Below are positions 58,204 to 64,000 of a DNA stretch of 64,000 nucleotides, piece by piece. Origin of the DNA: Sthenelais limicola (taxonomy: Eukaryota > Annelida > Polychaeta > Phyllodocida > Sigalionidae); NCBI GenBank assembly GCA_942159475.1, contig OW804096.1, forward strand, positions 135,529,625 to 135,593,624, read 5' to 3'. The notes beneath the pieces were generated by a model. The model worked only from the letters and a program-made list of their open reading frames with translations, was not told where the DNA came from and searched no databases. The position numbers and the translations under genes are program-made. Position 1 is the first letter of the stretch; each line of letters starts with the position of its first letter.

Positions 58204-61200
58204 AGCCCGATGTGCAATAGAACAGTTCTAACCTGATTTTTACCTGGAAATTTACACCTGATTCCGACCTGGTGCTTTACTAGTGGAAATCGTAAACGAT
58301 TGTGAGGCTCAAACTTGATTTTACCATGCTCTATGGACCCGATTTATGAATGCAGTTCTCATGCACTCAACAATGCACTATTTACCAGGTTATAAAATAT
58401 GGTTCTGTTGCACTCATCTAGCCTCCTTCAATGCTCTATAGACCTGATATATTTTCCATAGCTGATGAATTGCATATAGTAGTAATATTAGAGTACCGGA
58501 AATATTTATATTCCTAATACATTTCTAAAAGTTTTTTGGCATATTTGCTTCACTCCTGGGATAACAATACATCTTTTTCATGCTTTAAACATATACACTT
58601 TGGCTGCTGCATCGCCACTTCAAGCATAGCCCTCCTGGTGGCAAGTACATGCTCTGTGGATAGCTTATTTCCATTGACCAAGATTCCAGAGCCTCTCGGC
58701 AGACTAGGTATAATCATATGTACAGTTATGTGGGTGCTTCGGCCACAACATTTCAAACATCAAACAGATAAATTATACAAATAAACCATGGAAGAATATC
58801 ATTTATAATACTTCTAAATATATATGATTTCCAATATGTATAGTTTATAAATGCAACATAAGTGTATTAGCATCACTTTCATTATAAAATAAATTGAAAA
58901 TGCTAACTGTTCACTAGTGGCGCCACCTAGTGAAAAGCGCCAATGTTATATGAATACATTTACTAAGGACAATGTATTTAATATATCCAAGTATCAAGTT
59001 CATGTCAAATAAACAGGTTATGTGAATAGGTGTAATTTACTGGTGTTTTACATATAAGATGTAAGATAAGAAAATCTTTTATTTGTCAGATAGTTTGATA
59101 TTACAATACGAAAAGGACAAAAGGGTCTACATGTCTATATAAAAAGTTAATTCCATTTCTGCTGACAGTTACCATTAATTTCGAAGGCCTTAATTGTCCT
59201 ATACTCGACTTAGGCTTTGGATTATAAAGATAAAATTAGACAAATAATGAGAGAATACGGAATATCAGATGGACCTACGACTATCAAGGGTTGAATATAA
59301 TGACATTTTGTGAGCATTGCATCGGATCTACTTCCTTAATGCATTACTTGTTTTAATAAGAATAAGAAAATAACTGTACAAATACATGCTTTTTGTATGA
59401 AAGCCGGCCAATATTGTACTATATTGGTCGGTTGGTAACATAATATTACATAGAAATGAAAGAGTGAAATACATAATTTGTACATATGTATAGGTTTTGT
59501 TATCCCACCAATATTATACTATCATTGGTCTGTTGGCGATAAAGTAACTACAAAATAGTAATATAATATAATATAATATAATATAAAGAGATTTGGTTTG
59601 TATAATACATAGGCGATTTTGACAGTCAGTTTGGAGAACATATGAGGTAAGAAACATGTACCAGCGAGCCAGTTACCTGAGATTTTTGATAATTATTGAA
59701 TATTATATTTAATTCCTTGAGTAAAATAATTCCAATTCTTGTCTGAATTGTTTTTGGGTATCTATGTGTTGTAGCCTGGTAGGGAGAGTATTCCAGGCAC
59801 ATTTGCCTTTGTACAGGAACCTGTTTTGGAAGAGGGACGATTTTGGATGTTAGATTTATATATATAATATAGTAGTAGCATACACATCTCTCATATCGGG
59901 AAGGAATCTAATATTATTTTTTTAGGATAACACATGTCAAAAGCACTCTCATATGTTTGAAACTTGGCTAACATACACAAACTTTATAGCTACAGAAAGC
60001 TGAGAGAATGAGGAATTCAACCGAATGCATCATTTTGATCTTAATACAAGCATGAGAGCGGTATAGCCGCGCATAATCGTAACACGTATGCAGTACACTT
60101 AGTAGACGGCGATTTTTTATTCAAAGAGAGAAAGGGGAAGGCTGTCGGTCTACCCTAGATGAAACCCATTGGGAATTCTCTTGCATGTTCATGATTTGGA
60201 TTAATTTGGAAACTGAAATGTTCATAAACATGTATTTCCTTTTAGTGTAAAAGCTTGAATGATTCAGACTTTGTGTAAACTATTGGTAGTGGTGTAAGAG
60301 TATTTGTATGATTCTGGAAGCCATTTAACATCAGATTCATAATGTGGTAGAAATTATAAAAGGATGTATTAAATCCGGAGGGGAATTTGAGAAGTAATAT
60401 TTGGATAATTTGAAGGTATCATTACATTGTTTAGTTTCGTGGGGAGGGGTTTCTATGAATAAGTGTCAGAGACTGAGTCTGAGTGTCAGAGAGTGGAGTG
60501 TCACATATGTGCGACATTAGGTGTGAATGCCATGCAGGTGAGTGAGCAGGTATTATAACCTGTTGTAGCTTCATTGTGTTGTAGAATTTTATGGTATGTA
60601 TATAGTTTTGGGTGCGGATTTGGTTTGAACTATTATTTGTGATAGAACAGTTAAGAGTGTTTAGGTTATACAGATGAATATATGAGATTCTCAAATAAAT
60701 ACAATATGCTCCATGGATCTGGTTTATAAATATGGTTCTGATACTCCCAACAATGCGCTACTGACCAGGTGTAAAAGACACAGTTATGATGCACTCAGTG
60801 AGGCACTTTCATTGCTATTGCTATGTGAGGGAGAGCGAGGGAGTTACCAAATAAAAGTTATTCATTCATAATCATTATTCATACAAATGCACAGGACATT
60901 TAGGTAGAGGTTTAATTCATAAGTATTTCATTCTTTACATGCCTGTAACAGTTTAACATTTACATTGAAAAACGCTGTATTCACCATGTATGTTTTCATA
61001 TGTTGCCTTGAAATATAATGATATTTCTTAAACAGGCAGAGATAGGCAATGCTCTTATTTGGAGTGGAACTTTGATTATTTCTTTCATTAGTTCAACTGC
61101 ATGTAGCTAGTGCATTGATACCAGATTTATATACATATATCTGATACGCATTTTTGGAGTGCATCTGATGAGGCACATTGCATCAGGTGCAAAACCAGGT

Positions 61201-61289
61201 GCAAAACTGCTTTTTTGAGCGGATTGCACTTTTGTGACTGGTCAGTGGCACTTTTGCATGCACTGAGGGATTTTACAATGCACATCGGG
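58204..61289. other. Internal part of the outer element, no gene supported
   Basis: AT-rich. Direct repeats: 58325-58420 (atgctctatggacccgattt, accaggttataaaa, gttgcactcat) and 60705-60800 (atgctccatggatctggttt, accaggtgtaaaa, gatgcactcag) resemble each other. A 68-codon minus frame at 58550-58756 (LPRGSGILVNGNKLSTEH) looks protein-like but unassigned. The rest is short frames. Confidence 0.5.
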
Positions 61290-61383
61290 AGAGCGAGCAA
61301 GGGGCTAGGGGAGGGGCTAGGGCTTGGCGACCATCTTGGATTACTCCTAAAGGTCACCTGTGCGGGCCTTTCACTACTACTTA

Positions 61384-62456
61384 CAATCCCGAAGTGAAGC
61401 TTCTGATATTCTTACAAAAGACATTGACCAATATCAACTGTCTTAGATCCCACATCTTTTTAGCCAGGCTTATTAGCCAATATATCATGGGAACAAAGTA
61501 GAGACAATATTGGTTGTTAGACTTTAAAGCTAATGCAGTGTGGTTTCTGTGAAATTGTAATGTTTTTTAACCCAAGAACTAATACCTGTGCAAATATATT
61601 GTACTTCATAAAACATACAATACGGACTAAAAGCTTCTTATGTTCTTACTGGTGATGTTTCTAAATATCAACTGTATGGGTTTCCACATATTTTCCGCTA
61701 GGAGCATTGAGATGTCACGTCTTTACATCTTTTGATATTTGTATCAAATATTAACTCTTATTAATATTAATAATATTAATTAATATTAACTATAATTATG
61801 GATGATACTTGGCTGGAACATTCAGCATCCACATGTCACTATTGTCCATATTTTTATATACTTTACAAACATTTTTTAAATTTCAACTCTACATTGAACC
61901 ATATCACTGGAACAAATGAGAGGCATAGAAACGAACGTCTCTTAATGTTTTTTTATCTATTTCAAATCTTTTTGAAGAATATTGAATATTGAATGTGGCA
62001 GGTACTTCCCCGCACTGTCCAATCCTTAATAATAATTTACAAACTCAAACCCAAATTATTTTTTTTTTATTTTTTTTTTTCAAACACAAATTATTACTTA
62101 TTTTTCTGTTACTGTGGCGGAATGGCACACAGTACTTTCTTTATACAAGTAGATTTCTTTTTGTCAGGTGTTTTTATTCAGTTAAATTGCTGGGATTTAA
62201 TTACCAAATTAGTACAGGCATTTTAGCATGGAACCCGGAATAAAATATTGTAAGGCTGATTTTTGGATATAATATGATGCATGGTACATGTTTGTCATTT
62301 CATTCTTGGAACTATTTTTTTTTTTTTTTTTTTTTTTAAACTATAAACAGCAAGATGCCTAGTTGTTACACCGAAAGTTCTTACTCATGCGTTTAAGGCT
62401 AAACCTATGTCACTGTATATGTCAAATCATAAGTTGCTCTTTCCCTGAAAGGTATA
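61384..62456 (+). repeat. Segmental duplication, copy 2 (right part)
   Basis: Continues 53606-53674 after the 7.7-kb insertion and matches copy 1 at 42640-44235, minus the foldback element there. Two poly-T expansions (62060-62080, 62317-62337) are copy-specific. Ends at ggtata, where copy 1 goes on differently. Confidence 0.88.
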
Positions 62457-62850
62457 CCCAGGTAACAAATTGAGGTTAACTTTACCTCAATTCACGTCAA
62501 TATTTAGATCAACTTTACGTCAATGGTTTACGTTAATATATACGTGAATGTGTGGACTCAATTTTGCGCAAACTTAACATCAATATTAATGTTAATATTA
62601 ACATTAATATTAACGTTAATCTTAACATTAATATTAACATGAGGTTGACGTTAATATTGGTGTTAAGTTTAACTTCAAATTAACGTTAAGATAAATGTTA
62701 CATTTGAGGTTGAATTAACATTAACATATTTGTTGAGGTATCAACGTTAACTTGACGCCAAATAATTCATGTAAAATCTAGGTGAATATTATTAACATTA
62801 ACTTAACCTGCCTACTTTTACTCTGGTTTAATGTTGATCTAAAGCTAACT
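62457..62850. repeat. TTAACGTTAA-rich element
   Basis: Starts cccaggtaacaaattgagg and ends gctaactggggg, an imperfect inverted pair, and is full of aacgttaa, taacattaa and aatgttaat words. Inserted exactly at the end of duplication copy 2 after ggtata. Likely a MITE with palindromic sub-structure; 62851-63463 has nothing recognised. Confidence 0.5.
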
Positions 62851-63464
62851 GGGGGCAAACATATGGACATTATTTGGGATGTCGATTCCATTTATTAACA
62901 TTAATATTTGGGTCATCATTTGGTTCATCAGTTTCTTGTTTGTGTACTACTTCTTCATATCAGCTTCTGTAAACGGTTCATCATGTTCTTGTTGGGTGTA
63001 CTTTTACATACCAGCTTCTGTAAAGAATAGGCTATACATGTGAAATAGAATGCAGCTGTTGGAGGCACACAATAAGTCCTTAAATAAATACACAATCAAG
63101 TAGAGTCACAATGATACCTGAATACCAATGGTCCCTCTGATATAATTAAAGATATGAAGGATTAACTGCCAAGCTTAAGTAAAATCACAATAATACCTGA
63201 ATACGAATAAAATAATACAATGTGTAAAATAAAATAACTCACAAATATATTTACCGGAATCCAACCCTCAGAAAGCTCTGCTTCCCTCCGCCTGGTCCTG
63301 CTTTTTATATAGAGGACAAAGGCCACGTGGTCCCTCTGCTATAATTGAAGATATGAAAGATTGGCAATTACTTAAAACAAGGCTGTATCAATTAGTCGAT
63401 TTAGATGAAAAGAAATGTGTGCTAGCCCTATGTATTCACTGCCCCAAGTTTCCTGCCCCAATAT

Positions 63465-63715
63465 AATTTACAGGGTAGGGAAGACCCCCCCCCCCTTAAT
63501 CTTGAATCCCGTTTCCCATCTTTTATAAGCCCCATTTCCCGAATCCCACAGGTTTCAATTTGCAATCCCGTTTTTCTATTTGCAATCCCTATCTGGAAAA
63601 AGTAAAGCTGGCTCTGAACCCCTTTCCCGAATTCCGTAGGCCCTTTTAAGTCCCGAATCCCAACCTAAAATAGGCCCAAATTCCGGTTGCTGAAAAGATA
63701 TTCCCTACCCTGAAT
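63465..63715. mobile_element. hAT-like MITE
   Basis: Inverted ends cagggtagggaa (63465) and ttccctaccctg (63704-63715), flanked by aattta on both sides. The interior repeats ttcccgaatccc and fttgcaatcccg-type words. CAGGG...CCCTG ends are typical of hAT elements, though these make 8-bp and not 6-bp duplications. 63716-64000 holds no supported gene. Confidence 0.65.
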
Positions 63716-64000
63716 TTAATCAAGTTTCCCTTACCTTGGAGAATCATTTCTGCATCCTAAATTTCCTAGTCCAAGCAGTTGAATCTTGTTGTCTTTGATT
63801 CAATAGAATGTGAGTAGATAGGCGAGGGGAAACTTCCCAAGAAATACAAATATAAGCGTACACAGACCCAGTCCATCCACCGAACCCTTTTGCTGTGATG
63901 ACTTGCAAGAAGTGTGGGACAGTTACAGACCTGGAACTCACATTCAGAGGAATGTGCCAGAGAGATACCTACAGTTACTAGACTAGCACAGGGCCCAGCT

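Larger units (their letters stand above)
53675..61383. mobile_element. Outer DNA element, 7.7 kb, 6-bp target duplication
   Basis: Left TIR (53675-53766) begins agtagtagtgaaaggcccac and is matched by the right TIR (61290-61383) with two differences over about 92 bp. Both ends are flanked by TACAAT (53669-53674, 61384-61389), and the paralogous segment reads tgtacaatccc once at about 42664, so this is a real insertion. Ends 5'-AGT with a 6-bp duplication resemble Polinton/Maverick ends, but no polymerase, integrase or capsid gene is visible. Without the nested element it is about 3.3 kb. Confidence 0.88.

Noticed and set aside
57949..58231. His-rich or Trp-rich short proteins
   Set aside because: ACC trinucleotide repeats translated in two directions.
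53675..61383. Calling the element a complete Polinton
   Set aside because: Only the end type and 6-bp duplication fit; no polymerase, integrase, ATPase or capsid frame is present.

Overview
The window is eukaryotic, most likely metazoan and probably a marine invertebrate; the exact phylum cannot be read from the sequence. Coding DNA is sparse and AT-rich. Some genes are split by GT-AG introns, there is a one-exon seven-transmembrane receptor and a vWA-domain fragment, and most of the rest is minisatellites, MITE-like repeats, retroelement debris and segmental duplications. Nothing looks bacterial.

Layout. 0-15 kb is a repeat field: 27/29-bp minisatellites, two 54-bp satellite arrays inside two copies of a 2.8-kb duplicated module (1655-4460 and 10278-13253), a 62-bp array, and many copies of two MITE families, called here M1 (TIR GGGTCAGATTTTCAGAAAAT, about 240 bp) and M2 (TIR GGAAAATGAGTCATAAGTCG, about 400 bp). 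A GPCR-like gene lies at 15.2-16.1 kb (minus), followed by a 53-bp satellite. 18-27 kb holds more M1/M2 copies, a vWA-domain coding fragment (23.1-23.6 kb) and a decayed Ser/Thr-rich exon. 29.1-30.5 kb carries a Penelope-like GIY-YIG fragment next to a broken LINE ORF1. From 31.9 to 35.8 kb three phase-compatible exons suggest a host gene; one of them appears to have seeded a 72-bp tandem array that still carries splice-site-like signals. 36-46 kb is mostly a 30-bp satellite, tandem duplications and retroelement tails.

The most interesting part is 47-61.4 kb. Segment E1 (about 47.1-53.0 kb) has two divergently transcribed type-I membrane proteins with matching LRRNT-like cysteine-rich N-termini, and a two-exon minus-strand gene ('core' gene). 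Immediately to its right is a 7.7-kb transposon-like element (53675-61383) with about 92-bp TIRs and a 6-bp TACAAT target-site duplication; a paralogous empty site near 42.66 kb confirms the insertion. A second element (53767-58203, perfect 52-bp TIRs) is nested in its left TIR. This inner element carries a compact, partly overlapping minus-strand gene set: a spliced proline-rich protein, an unknown cysteine-rich protein, a protein with two death-domain-like folds, and a second 'core' gene homologous to the one in E1. These could be cargo-carrying DNA transposons or domesticated/viral-like elements that encode cell-death and surface proteins; no polymerase, integrase or capsid gene is visible, so the class remains open.

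61.4-64 kb continues the duplicated flank of that insertion, followed by a TTAACGTTAA-rich repeat and a hAT-like MITE. Many long open frames in this window are artefacts of satellites whose unit length is divisible by three.
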